DNA of 64,000 nucleotides from Rhizobium sp. P38BS-XIX (lineage in GTDB: Bacteria > Pseudomonadota > Alphaproteobacteria > Rhizobiales > Rhizobiaceae), in the NCBI RefSeq assembly GCF_012641435.1, contig NZ_JABAIJ010000015.1:1-64000 (forward strand), written 5' to 3'. Under the pieces are notes generated by a model, which saw only the letters and a list, made by a program, of their open reading frames with translations, was not told where the DNA came from and searched no databases. Numbering within the stretch: position 1 is the first letter of the stretch; each line of letters starts with the position of its first letter. Below are positions 24,620 through 33,900 of the stretch, in pieces. The position numbers and the translations under genes are program-made.

Positions 24620-25102
24620 ATGCGGATAGGTCTTTTTGCAGTGGGACGGCTGAAAGCCGGCCCTGAAAAGGATCTTGCGGCTCGTTATCTCGATCGTTTC
24701 GCCAAGGCCGGCCCCGCCATCGGCCTGGAAATGGCGCGCATAACCGAGGTTGCCGAAAGCCGCGCCTCCAATAGCGAGACCCGCAAACGCGAAGAAGCGG
24801 GCCTCCTGCAAAAGGCGCATCCGGACGGCGGCATCCTCATCCTGCTCGACGAACGCGGCAAGGCGCTCGACAGCGAAGCGTTTGCCGCCATGCTCGGCAC
24901 ATTTCGCGATCAGGGCAAGCGCGACCTGACAATCGCGATCGGCGGCGCCGACGGTCTCGATCCCGCCCTTTACGACAGGGCCGACATGACGATTTGCCTG
25001 GGAAAACTGACCTGGCCGCACCAACTCGTGCGCATCCTGATTGCCGAGCAACTCTATCGCGCCGTTACCATTCTTTCCGGCCATCCGTATCACCGGGTGT
25101 AG
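24620..25102 (+). CDS. rlmH: 23S rRNA pseudouridine-1915 N3-methyltransferase
   Basis: This 160-aa SPOUT methyltransferase starts MRIGLFAVGRLK. It has LILLDERGKALDSEAFA, the S-adenosylmethionine knot segment TIAIGGADGLDP and the C-terminal LGKLTWPHQLVRILIAEQLY with YHRV at the end. It methylates pseudouridine 1915 in helix 69 of 23S rRNA on assembled ribosomes. Length and C-terminus are canonical. It lies between rsfS and the EnvC-like gene in a typical rhizobial order. Confidence 0.97.
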   Translation: MRIGLFAVGRLKAGPEKDLAARYLDRFAKAGPAIGLEMARITEVAESRASNSETRKREEAGLLQKAHPDGGILILLDERGKALDSEAFAAMLGTFRDQGKRDLTIAIGGADGLDPALYDRADMTICLGKLTWPHQLVRILIAEQLYRAVTILSGHPYHRV

Positions 25103-25272
25103 CCGCCTGATCCCACTTTTAAAGCAGTTTGGCTTTCGGGCATTTTGCGTTAACGAAACGCTCACACAGGCGTGTTTTGATTCCCGCCCTGAAAATGACG
25201 ATGCTTCCTGGATGATCGCGGCAAATCGGCCTATTTTCACGCGATTCGAAGGACCATGCCCGAAACGACTGG

Positions 25273-26721
25273 ATGAGAAGAGCCCCGCCTATCCTTTCAC
25301 GTCTCGTGCTGCCAGCTTTGGCGGCAACCATCGGCGTGGGCGCCTATGTGATCGGCCCCCTATCCGTGAAGGACATGGCGCTGGCGCAGGAATCAGCGGC
25401 CCCGACATCGCAGGGACCGGACGATCGCACATCCGAAGCCGCCCCTGCGCAGCAGGCGGCCGATCCGGCGGCTGATCTTGCCCGCAAGCGCGACGAGACC
25501 CGCACGCAACTCGAAGCACTCTCGAAGACGATTAGCCTTTCCTCCGACAAGACCAAGGAGCTGGAAGACAGCATCGCCTCTCTCGACAAGAGCACGACAA
25601 GTCTGAGACAGGCGCTGATAGACAGTGCCGCACGCCGCAAGGATCTGGATCGCAAGATTCAGGACAGCGAGAAGACGCTGACGGATCTCGCCGTCAAGCA
25701 GGACAAGATTCGCGCCTCGCTGCATGATCGCCGCGCCCTTTTGGCCGAAGTTCTAGGCGCACTCGAGCGCATGGGCCGCAATCCGCCGCCTGCACTGCTG
25801 GTCACGCCCGATGACGCCCTTGCCTCTGTGCGCAGCGCCATCCTTCTCGGGGCCGTCGTGCCCGGCATGCGCAAGGAGACGGACAAGCTTCTCGCCGACC
25901 TCACTGATCTCAGCAAGCTGCATGACCAGGCAGAAGCCGAAAAGGCAAGCTTCACCACCACCGTGACGAACAGTCTGGAGGAGGAGCGGCGAATGGACCT
26001 GCTGATCGCTGAAAACGACAAGCACAGCAAGGAAAACACTGCTCAACTCGATGCCGAGCGCAAGCGCGCCGAAGAACTGGCGGGCCAGGCAACCAGCCTG
26101 GAAGGGCTTGTCGCCTCCCTCGAAAGCCAGATCGGCTCGGTCCGTGATGCCGCCGCTGCGGCCCGCGCGGAAGAGGCGCGCCGCGCGCAGATGACCGATC
26201 AGCAGCGCGAGCAGGCCAAGGCCCTGGCCGAAAGCGGCGTGCCCGATAAAAACCGCATTACCCCCGCATATCCCTTTTCCGACTTGAAACAGAAGTTGGA
26301 GCTGCCCGTGGCGGGCGATATTCTCCGCCAGTTCGGCGACAACGACGGCACCGACCACACGGCGATGGGATTGACCATTGCGACGGGTCCGGATGCCCTG
26401 GTCACGGCTCCAGCCGACGGCACGGTCGTCTATGCCGGCGCGTTTCGCAGCTACGGCCAGATGATCATTCTCGATACCGGCGACGGCTATCATATGGTGC
26501 TGTCGGGAATGGACGCGATCAAGACGCGCCCCGGCAGATTTGTCTTCGCAGGCGAGCCGCTCGCCACGATGGGCCAAAAAAGAGTCGCGAGCGCGACCGC
26601 ATTGGCGCTGGAAACGGATCGGCCAACGCTTTACATTGAATTCCGAAAAGATGGAAAGCCGGTCGATTCTCGGCCCTGGTGGACCTCCAAAGATACTGGA
26701 AAGGCACGCAATGATACGTAG
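25273..26721 (+). CDS. EnvC-like murein hydrolase activator (degenerate LytM/M23 protein)
   Basis: The 482-aa protein has an N-terminal membrane anchor or signal (about 8-30), then a long coiled coil (about 65-310, many KTKELEDSI-type heptads), then an M23-type domain (about 340-470). The M23 metal ligands are not in place: the first motif reads DHTAMGLTIAT and the last LYIEFRK where active enzymes have H-x-H. This is the hallmark of EnvC-type proteins, which activate amidases at the division site instead of cutting peptidoglycan. It overlaps ctpA by eleven bases, suggesting coupled expression of two cell-wall-processing factors. Confidence 0.88.
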   Translation: MRRAPPILSRLVLPALAATIGVGAYVIGPLSVKDMALAQESAAPTSQGPDDRTSEAAPAQQAADPAADLARKRDETRTQLEALSKTISLSSDKTKELEDSIASLDKSTTSLRQALIDSAARRKDLDRKIQDSEKTLTDLAVKQDKIRASLHDRRALLAEVLGALERMGRNPPPALLVTPDDALASVRSAILLGAVVPGMRKETDKLLADLTDLSKLHDQAEAEKASFTTTVTNSLEEERRMDLLIAENDKHSKENTAQLDAERKRAEELAGQATSLEGLVASLESQIGSVRDAAAAARAEEARRAQMTDQQREQAKALAESGVPDKNRITPAYPFSDLKQKLELPVAGDILRQFGDNDGTDHTAMGLTIATGPDALVTAPADGTVVYAGAFRSYGQMIILDTGDGYHMVLSGMDAIKTRPGRFVFAGEPLATMGQKRVASATALALETDRPTLYIEFRKDGKPVDSRPWWTSKDTGKARNDT

Positions 26722-28039
26722 GGCTTCTCTTGTTCTCGTCGGCGCATTGATGGGTGCGACCGCGATGGGCGTTATATACTCGGCGGTAGCGCCAGCGGAA
26801 GCCGCGGGCACCTCCACCTACAAGGAGTTGTCGATTTTCGGCGACGTCTTTGAACGCGTTCGCGCCCAGTATGTGACGCCGCCGCAGGAAGACAAGCTCA
26901 TCGAAGCCGCCATCAATGGCATGCTGACCTCATTGGACCCGCATTCGAGCTATATGAATGCCAAGGATGCCGAAGACATGCGCACCCAGACCAAGGGTGA
27001 ATTCGGCGGTCTCGGCATCGAAGTCACCATGGACAACGATCTCGTCAAGGTCATTACCCCGATCGACGATACGCCTGCCGCCAAGGCCGGCGTGCTGGCC
27101 GGCGACTACATCACTGCGATCGATGGTCAGTCCGTGCGCGGCCTGAAGCTGGAAGACGCCGTCAACAAGATGAAGGGCGAAGTCAAGACGCCCGTCAAGC
27201 TGACCCTGCTGCGCAAGGGTGTCGACAAGCCCATCGAAGTCACGGTCGTTCGTGACGTGATCGCCATTGCCGCGGTCAAGTCGCGCGAGGAAGGCGGCGA
27301 TGTCGGCTATATCCGCATCATTTCCTTCACGGAAAAGACAACGCCGGATCTGGAAGCCGCGATCGCCAAGATCAAGAAGGACATCCCGGCCGACAAGCTG
27401 AAGGGTTATGTCCTTGACCTGCGTCTGAACCCGGGCGGTCTGCTCGATCAGGCGATCAATGTTGCCGACGACGTGCTTGAGCGCGGCGAGATCGTCTCCA
27501 CCCGTGGCCGCAATCCGGATGAGACCCGCCGCTTCAACGCAACCCCGGGCGACCTGACCGACGGCAAGCCGATTATCGTGCTCATCAACGGCGGCTCGGC
27601 CTCGGCTTCGGAAATCGTCGCCGGCGCCCTGCAGGACCTGCGCCGCGCCACCGTGCTCGGCACGCAGTCCTTCGGCAAGGGCTCCGTTCAGACGATCATC
27701 CCGCTGGGTGACGGCAACGGTGCGCTTCGCCTGACGACGGCGCTCTACTACACCCCGTCGGGCCGTTCGATCCAGGGCACCGGCATCACGCCTGACATCA
27801 AGGTCGACCAGCCGCTGCCGGATGATCTGAAGGGCAAGCTGACGACCGAAGGTGAATCCAGCCTGCCGGGCCATATCAAGGGCCAGAGCGAAACCGACAA
27901 GGGTTCGGGCTCCTCGGCTTACATGCCGCCGGATCCGAAGGACGATATCCAGCTCAACTACGCGCTCGATCTGCTGCGCGGCGCCAAGAAGGATCCGTCC
28001 TTCCCGCCGAACCCGGAAAAGGCAGTTTCCTCCAAGTAA
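26711..28039 (+). CDS. ctpA: Carboxy-terminal processing protease (S41)
   Basis: The 442-aa periplasmic protease has a signal peptide to about residue 31. A PDZ domain (about 95-180, GLGIEVTMDNDLVKV) follows, then the S41 core with the catalytic pair Ser298 (NGGSASASEI) and Lys323 (SFGKGSVQ). A Pro- and Lys-rich C-terminal tail ends it. CtpA trims C-termini of envelope proteins and is linked to outer-membrane and peptidoglycan enzymes. Its ATG lies inside the end of the EnvC-like gene. The longer frame to 26540 is a shadow. Confidence 0.95.
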   Translation: MIRRASLVLVGALMGATAMGVIYSAVAPAEAAGTSTYKELSIFGDVFERVRAQYVTPPQEDKLIEAAINGMLTSLDPHSSYMNAKDAEDMRTQTKGEFGGLGIEVTMDNDLVKVITPIDDTPAAKAGVLAGDYITAIDGQSVRGLKLEDAVNKMKGEVKTPVKLTLLRKGVDKPIEVTVVRDVIAIAAVKSREEGGDVGYIRIISFTEKTTPDLEAAIAKIKKDIPADKLKGYVLDLRLNPGGLLDQAINVADDVLERGEIVSTRGRNPDETRRFNATPGDLTDGKPIIVLINGGSASASEIVAGALQDLRRATVLGTQSFGKGSVQTIIPLGDGNGALRLTTALYYTPSGRSIQGTGITPDIKVDQPLPDDLKGKLTTEGESSLPGHIKGQSETDKGSGSSAYMPPDPKDDIQLNYALDLLRGAKKDPSFPPNPEKAVSSK

Positions 28040-28046
28040 GGAACAC

Positions 28047-28076
28047 GCGCCGGGCTGGAAACAGACCCGGCGCTTT
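28047..28076 (+). terminator. Terminator-like hairpin after ctpA
   Basis: GCGCCGGG (28047-28054) pairs with CCCGGCGC (28066-28073) around an eleven-base loop and is followed by TTT. The T run is short. Confidence 0.6.
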
Positions 28077-28253
28077 CATAAGGAGAAGCGGCACAATGCG
28101 TTGCGTGCCGCTCTTCCCGGCCGAACGAAATCGGCCCTGTTCAAAACAGTTGCGTTCATGTTTTAGCGCTTTAGGTGCTGCGAGCAGCTTTGCTCTCTGT
28201 CGAGAGGGATTGTTCGAGCCAGTAAAATTTTCCGCTTGGAGTGGTTTGGAATT

Positions 28254-29438
28254 TTGGGAACGGATTTGCATGCACCGTTGGGACAGAACCGCGGCCCTGG
28301 TCGCCGCCGGCGCTCCATACCCTTCGGACGCATTCTCGGCGGCGTCTGTCTGATCGCGATTGCCGGCTTTTCGCTTTACTCGGCGCTCGTGCGTGACGAT
28401 CTGCAGAAAACCAGGCCGATCGAGACCGCAAAGAAGGAAGATCCCGCGCCGCCAGCCGAAACCAAGCCCGCACCCAATAGCCAGTCGAGCTTGACCCAGG
28501 TCGATCCGCAGTCCGGCGCCAACACCAGCCGCGTCGTGACCGGCGACGGCTCCGTCGTGACCATGTTCAGCCCCAGCAACCGCGATGGCAGCGGCCCTGT
28601 GATCATCAATGCCAACAGGATCGGCCAGGACCCACGCATGGCGGCAACGCCGAATGACAGCCTGCTCGAGGATTCTCCCTTCGGCAAGTTGCCGATTACC
28701 GGACCGGATGGTCTGCGACCGATGGATCAATATGCCAGGCCATGGTCTGGCGCTCGCGGGGTGCGCATAGCCATTGTCGTCAGCGGGCTCGGCCTCAGCC
28801 AGACCGGCACGCAGCGCGCCATCGAAAAGCTGCCGGAGGAAATCACCCTCGCCTTTGCGGCAAGCGGCAACAGCCTTCAGCGCTGGATGCAGGATGCGCG
28901 CCGGGGCGGCCATGAAATCCTGATCCAGGTGCCCTTCGAGCCCTTCGATTACCCCAGCAACAATCCAGGTGCGGATACGCTGCTGACCTCTTTGTCGGCT
29001 GCGAAAAATATCGACAATCTGCACAAGGCGATGGGCAAGATCACCAATTACACCGGTGTGATGAACTATCTCGGCGGCAAATTCCTTGCCAATCCGGGTG
29101 CGATGGAGCCGGTGCTGCGCGATATCGGCAAGCGCGGCCTGCTGTTCCTCGACGATGGGTCCTCGGCACAATCCAAGTCCGGGATGCTGGCCAAGACGCT
29201 GGCGGTGCCGCATGCCTTTGCCGACGTGCAGCTGGATGCGGAATTGCAGCAGGATGCGATTATGAAGAAGCTCGATGAGCTGGAGCGCATCGCGCGCCGC
29301 AACGGTTCGGCGATCGGCGTCGCCTCCGCCTTTGACGAGAGCGTCGATGCCATCAGCAAATGGAGCGAGGAAGCCGCCATGCGCGGCATCGAAATCGTCG
29401 CGGTCTCGGCGCTTGCCGACGACCCGAAGCAGCCCTGA
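28254..29438 (+). CDS. Divergent polysaccharide deacetylase family protein (YibQ-like)
   Basis: About 394 aa. A short cytoplasmic basic part (GRRRRSIPFGR) precedes one membrane segment (GGVCLIAIAGFSLYSALV), then a Pro/Ser-rich linker and a C-terminal domain of the divergent polysaccharide deacetylase (YibQ/DUF610) family. Family landmarks are RIAIVVSGLGLSQTGTQRAI, LAFAASGNSLQRWMQDAR and GLLFLDDGSS. It is anchored to the inner membrane facing the periplasm; the substrate is unknown. No ATG suits the N-terminus: TTG 28254 has GGAG eleven bases before it, and TTG 28236 is the alternative. Its place between ctpA and rppH is conserved in relatives. Confidence 0.87.
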   Translation: MGTDLHAPLGQNRGPGRRRRSIPFGRILGGVCLIAIAGFSLYSALVRDDLQKTRPIETAKKEDPAPPAETKPAPNSQSSLTQVDPQSGANTSRVVTGDGSVVTMFSPSNRDGSGPVIINANRIGQDPRMAATPNDSLLEDSPFGKLPITGPDGLRPMDQYARPWSGARGVRIAIVVSGLGLSQTGTQRAIEKLPEEITLAFAASGNSLQRWMQDARRGGHEILIQVPFEPFDYPSNNPGADTLLTSLSAAKNIDNLHKAMGKITNYTGVMNYLGGKFLANPGAMEPVLRDIGKRGLLFLDDGSSAQSKSGMLAKTLAVPHAFADVQLDAELQQDAIMKKLDELERIARRNGSAIGVASAFDESVDAISKWSEEAAMRGIEIVAVSALADDPKQP

Positions 29439-29453
29439 CCACTGGAGAGAAAA

Positions 29454-29993
29454 ATGAGCAAGCCCAACGCGCCCGTGCGAGCCGAAGACCTGCCCTACCG
29501 CCCCTGTGTCGGCATCATGATCCTGAACCGGGACGGTCTCGTCTGGGCCGGACGGCGCATCCCCGTCGGCAATTCCGAATATGACGGCTCGCCGCAGCTC
29601 TGGCAGATGCCGCAGGGCGGCATTGACGAGGGTGAAGACCCGCTCAAGGCGGCCTATCGCGAACTCTATGAGGAAACCGGGATGAAGACGGTGACGCTGC
29701 TTGCGGAAGCGAAGGACTGGATCAATTACGATCTGCCGCCGCAGCTCATCGGCATCGGTCTGAAGGGTAAATTCCGTGGCCAGACCCAGCGCTGGTTCGC
29801 CTTCCGCTTCGACGGAGACGAAAGCGAAATCGCCATCAACCCGCCGCCAGGCGGCCACGAGGCGGAATTCGATGCCTGGGAATGGAAGCCGATGGAAACG
29901 CTGCCGGGCCTGATCGTCGCCTTCAAACGCTCTGTCTATGAAAAGGTCGTGAGCGAGTTCACGCATCTGGCCGGCCTGAAGGCCGAAGACTGA
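29454..29993 (+). CDS. rppH: RNA pyrophosphohydrolase (Nudix)
   Basis: This 179-aa protein starts near YRPCVGIMILNRDGLVWAG and holds a perfect Nudix box, GGIDEGEDPLKAAYRELYEETG broken here as GGIDEGEDP and REL-EE-G. QLWQMPQGGI before it and RWFAFRFDGDE after it are typical of RppH (IalA). It removes pyrophosphate from the 5' triphosphate of mRNAs and so starts RNase E-dependent decay. GGAGAGAAAA precedes the ATG. It lies 15 bp after the deacetylase gene, so it is probably in the same transcript. Confidence 0.95.
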   Translation: MSKPNAPVRAEDLPYRPCVGIMILNRDGLVWAGRRIPVGNSEYDGSPQLWQMPQGGIDEGEDPLKAAYRELYEETGMKTVTLLAEAKDWINYDLPPQLIGIGLKGKFRGQTQRWFAFRFDGDESEIAINPPPGGHEAEFDAWEWKPMETLPGLIVAFKRSVYEKVVSEFTHLAGLKAED

Positions 29994-29999
29994 TCGAAA

Positions 30000-30030
30000 A
30001 TGAGACCGCCGCGATGGCGGCCGGTCTCAT
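30000..30030. terminator. Hairpin between convergent rppH and bfr
   Basis: ATGAGACCG-CCGC pairs with GCGG-CCGGTCTCAT with one bulged G, spanning 30000-30030. On the minus strand it is followed by TTTT, so it best fits bfr; it may also serve rppH. Confidence 0.65.
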
Positions 30031-30039
30031 GGTTTCAGA

Positions 30040-30525
30040 TTATTCCGCAGAATCAGCCGAATCGGCGTTCAGCTGGCCGTACTTGGCTTCGCCGATCTTT
30101 CCGAGCAGCTCGAGCTGCGTTTCCAGGAAGTCGATATGACCTTCCTCGTCCATCAGCAGCTCTTCAAACAGCTTCATCGACACATAGTCGCCGGCATCGT
30201 GACAGATATCACGTGACTTCTTGTAAGCCGTGCGGGCGTCGTATTCGCCGGCAAGATCTGCCTCCAGCACTTCCTTGACGTTCTGGCCGATCCGCAGCGG
30301 CGCGAGCGTCTGCAGGTTCGGGTGACCCTCTAGGAAGATGATACGTGCGACGAGACGATCGGCGTGCTGCATTTCCTCGATGGACTCAGCACGTTCCTTC
30401 TTGGCGAGCTTGGTGTAGCCCCAATCCTCGAGAAGCCGATAGTGAACCCAATACTGATTGACTGCGCCAAGCTCGAGAAACAGCGCCTCGTTAAGCCGCT
30501 CGATGACTTTTTTGTCGCCTTTCAA
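30040..30525 (-). CDS. bfr: Bacterioferritin
   Basis: The 161-aa iron-storage subunit forms a 24-mer with heme between subunits. Ferroxidase residues are visible in LFLELGAVNQYWVHYRLL, ESIEEMQHADRLVARIIFLEG and MDEEGHIDFLETQLEL. The Met of EEMQHADR is the heme ligand. The frame begins at ATG 30549, but AGGAG lies seven bases before an in-frame TTG at 30525. Starting there gives MKGDKKVIERLNEALF, matching the usual bacterioferritin N-terminus MKGD. That start still overlaps the end of bfd by 35 bases, so the two genes are one transcript. Confidence 0.95.
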   Translation of the reverse strand: MKGDKKVIERLNEALFLELGAVNQYWVHYRLLEDWGYTKLAKKERAESIEEMQHADRLVARIIFLEGHPNLQTLAPLRIGQNVKEVLEADLAGEYDARTAYKKSRDICHDAGDYVSMKLFEELLMDEEGHIDFLETQLELLGKIGEAKYGQLNADSADSAE

Positions 30526-30802
30526 TGTCCGCTCTCCTGTTGTCTTCATGGAATTTTTTCAGGCGGGACATGAAATCAAATATTTCGGCTTCCGTCGAGT
30601 GCCGACGGGCATGATAATCTTCGGTAGTCTGTATAATGATATCAACGACATTCGGGAAACAGCCGCAACAGCGGCCACGCTTCGACATGGCGTGATAGAC
30701 CTTGGCGGGAACGATGAGCTGCCAACAGTCCTGATCGAGGAGTTCAGTGATGACTTCCCGGATTTCCTTGTCGGTGATGTAATTACAGCTACAAACCAGC
30801 AT
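30491..30802 (-). CDS. bfd: Bacterioferritin-associated ferredoxin
   Basis: This 103-aa protein has the Bfd pattern: MLVCSCNYITDKEIREVI with Cys4 and Cys6, then RCCGC with Cys45 and Cys48 completing a [2Fe-2S] site. Bfd docks onto bacterioferritin and passes electrons to release stored iron. About 40 charged residues after the cluster (RLKKFHEDNRRADIERRQK) make it longer than E. coli Bfd (64 aa). It is the first gene of bfd-bfr and overlaps bfr. Confidence 0.93.
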   Translation of the reverse strand: MLVCSCNYITDKEIREVITELLDQDCWQLIVPAKVYHAMSKRGRCCGCFPNVVDIIIQTTEDYHARRHSTEAEIFDFMSRLKKFHEDNRRADIERRQKSHRAA

Positions 30803-30841
30803 TCTTCGCTCAGCCCGTCAAACATGACATTTGCTGTCTTG

Positions 30842-30887
30842 TTATTGTTAAAGAAGACGGCCTTTGTCAAGAAAGAAACGATTCTTT
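30842..30887 (-). promoter_or_regulatory. Candidate bfd-bfr promoter with upstream inverted repeat
   Basis: On the minus strand a perfect TTGACA (30865-30870) is followed after 16-17 bases by an ACAATAA stretch. Directly upstream lies the inverted repeat AAAGAA-N4-TTCTTT (30872-30887). The repeat somewhat resembles the rhizobial Irr (iron control element) pattern TTTAGAA...TTCTAAA but lacks its TAG/CTA positions, so the regulator is uncertain. Confidence 0.45.
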
Positions 30888-30939
30888 TGAGCGACAGTCG
30901 AGATCAACACCTGTCGCTGCGGGCGTAAAACACCGCTCA

Positions 30940-33900
30940 TCAATGGAAATTGCGGCCTCTCGGCATGACTTTCGCCGTTTCCGCGGTATCCCTGCGGCCT
31001 TCCGCTGCTGGACCATTATGCTTCGAGAACAGGTCCGGCAAGGCGCGCGGTTGCTTCTGCCTGTGATCCATGGTGGCCCGCAGCACCTCGTCCGCCCTTT
31101 CGCAGGCACCGAAGCTTCGTGCCTCCCGTTTCAGGATGCCGAGTGCTGACGTCATATCCTCGATGTGATCGACCACCACGTGAATGACGCCGCTGGCACT
31201 CTGCAGGCGGCCGCGGATCCTCACCAGCCGCGCGCCCATGACGATGGCGCGATACTTTTCGAATTTATTCCGCCAGACGATCGCATTGGCGACGCCGGTT
31301 TCATCCTCCAGGGTCATGAAGATCACGCCCTTTGCCGAGCCCGGCCGCTGGCGCACCAGCACCAGCCCGGCGATCGTCACCATCCGGCCATTCGCGACCT
31401 TAAGCAAATCCCGGTTCTGCACGATGCCCTGGCGCGCGAAATCCGCACGCAGGAAAGAAACCGGATGCGCTTTCAGCGACAGGGAAAGATAGCGATAATC
31501 CTCGATGACCTGCTCCCCAGGCAACATTTCGGGCAGCGCGACCACCGGCTCGACCTGCAGATCCGTGTGATCGCCGAGATCGAAGAGAGGCAGCTTTTCG
31601 GCGGCACTGCCGGCATCGAGCGCCCGCACCGCCCAGAGCGCTTCGCGCCGGCTCAGGCCGATGGAGCCAAATGCATCCGCATCCGCCAGACGCTCGACCT
31701 GAGACTTGGCGAGACCGGAACGCAGCCAGAGATCACGCACGGACTTGTAACCCTCGCCGCGACGCTGAACGAGTTGATCGATCTCCTTTTCCGATAGACC
31801 CTTGACCTGACGGAACCCTAGCCGAACGGCAGATTCCGTCTTGATGACCTCGCGCATCGAGGCGTGACGTGGCTCAACGGCTCGCTTGTCAAAGCGGCCT
31901 CTCTCCAGCAGGCAGTCCCAATTGGAATAATTGACATCCACAGGGCGCACTTCGACCCCATGCTCGCGCGCATCGCGCACCAACTGCGCCGGCGCATAGA
32001 AACCCATCGGCTGGGCATTGAGGATCGCCGCACAGAAGACATCGGGATAATAGGTCTTGAACCAGGACGAAGCATAGACGAGCAGCGCAAAGGACGCTGC
32101 ATGACTTTCGGGAAATCCATATTCACCGAAACCTTCGATCTGGCTGAAGCAGCGCTCGGCAAAGTCCCGAGGGTAATCGTTTGCGACCATGCCCGAAACC
32201 AGATCCTGCTTGAATTCGTCTACCCTTCCCGTTCGCTTGAACGTCGCCATGGACCGGCGCAGCCGATCGGCCTTGGCGGCAGAAAATCCGGCCGCCGTAA
32301 TGGCGATCTGCATCGCCTGCTCCTGAAAAAGCGGAACCCCTAGAGTTCTTTTCAGAACCGCTTCCAGTTCCGGACGATGATAATTGATCGGCCGGTTATG
32401 AAGCTCGTCATCCCGTCGCTTGAGATAGGGATGCACCATGTTGCCTTGGATCGGGCCTGGCCGGACGATCGCCACTTCAATGACCAGATCGTAGAATTTG
32501 CGGGGACGCAGACGCGGCAGCATGCTCATCTGCGCCCGACTTTCGATCTGGAAAACCCCGATCGTGTCGGCGCGGCAGATCATGTCATAGACCGGTTTGC
32601 CATCGGGATATTCCTTGCTGCCAAGATCGGCGAGTTCCTTCTTCACGTCGTAGTGCAGGAGCAGCAGGTCAAAAGCCTTGGCGAGACAAGTCAGCATGCC
32701 GAGCGCCAGGACGTCGATCTTCAATATATTGAGATTGTCGAGATCGTCCTTGTTCCACTCGATCATGTAACGATCGTCCATGGCCGTATGCATGATCGGA
32801 ACCACTTCGTCCAATCGATCCCGGGTGATGACGAAGCCGCCGACATGCTGGGTGAGATGCCGCGGAAAGCCCATCAATGTCGAGGCATAGGAGAGGACAT
32901 TCCGTGTTGTCTTATCCTTGAGATCGAGGCCGGCAATCTTCGCCTCGCGCTCGGATAGATCCTCCGTCGACCAGCCCCAGACGCCGCTCGCAAGAGCCGA
33001 TTGCACATCCTCCGACAGACCGAAGGCCTTCGCCACTTCGCGACCGGCCGAGCGAGCACGATAGCTGGTAACGGCCGCCGTCAACCCGGCATGTCTGAAG
33101 CCGTAATGCTCATAAATGAATTGGATGACCTCTTCGCGCTTCTCATGCTCGAAATCGACGTCGATGTCAGGTGGTTCCTCCCGCTCCGTCGAGATGAAAC
33201 GCTCGAAAAGCAAGCTTGTTAGTTCGGGATTGACCTCGGTAATCCTGAGACAATAGCAGACCGTCGAATTGGCAGCCGATCCCCGCCCCTGGCACAGGAT
33301 ATTCTGGCTGCGGGCAAACTCCATGATCCGGTGCACCGTCAGGAAATAGGGCTCATATTGCCGCTCACGGATGAGCTTGAGCTCATGGTCGATCTGCATC
33401 GAGACCTTTTCGGGAATCTTTTCGGGAAAACGCGAGTTAGCCCCTTCCCACGTCAATCGCTTCAGCGTTTCCTCAACAGTTTCACCGGGAACACTTTCGT
33501 CGGGATAATTATGCTTCAGCTCATCCAATGAAAAAGACAGCCGGCTAAAAAACTTCTGCGTATTGGCGATCGCCTTCGGATAATCCCGGAACAGGCGCAT
33601 CATTTCGGCAGCGTCCTTCATATAGCGCTCGGCATTGGCGGCCAGCTTGAAACCCGCCTCGGCGATCGGCACATGCTCGCGGATCGAAATGACGATGTCG
33701 GCAAGCGGCTTGCGTTCGGTCGCGTGATAGACCGGCTGGTTGCTGGCGATCAGCCGCACACCATTGCGCTGCGCCAGAATGGAGAGTGTGGCAAAGACCA
33801 TCCGGTCCCGCCCGTCATAGGCCGGCGACAGGACCATGTGGAATTTTCGACCAAAGCGCATCCAGAGCCGCTTCAGGCACGCCTCAAGCTTTGCTTGCCC

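Noticed and set aside
27954..29966. 670-aa open frame on the minus strand across the deacetylase and rppH genes
   Set aside because: Antisense shadow of well-supported genes; His/Arg-rich composition and no family motif.
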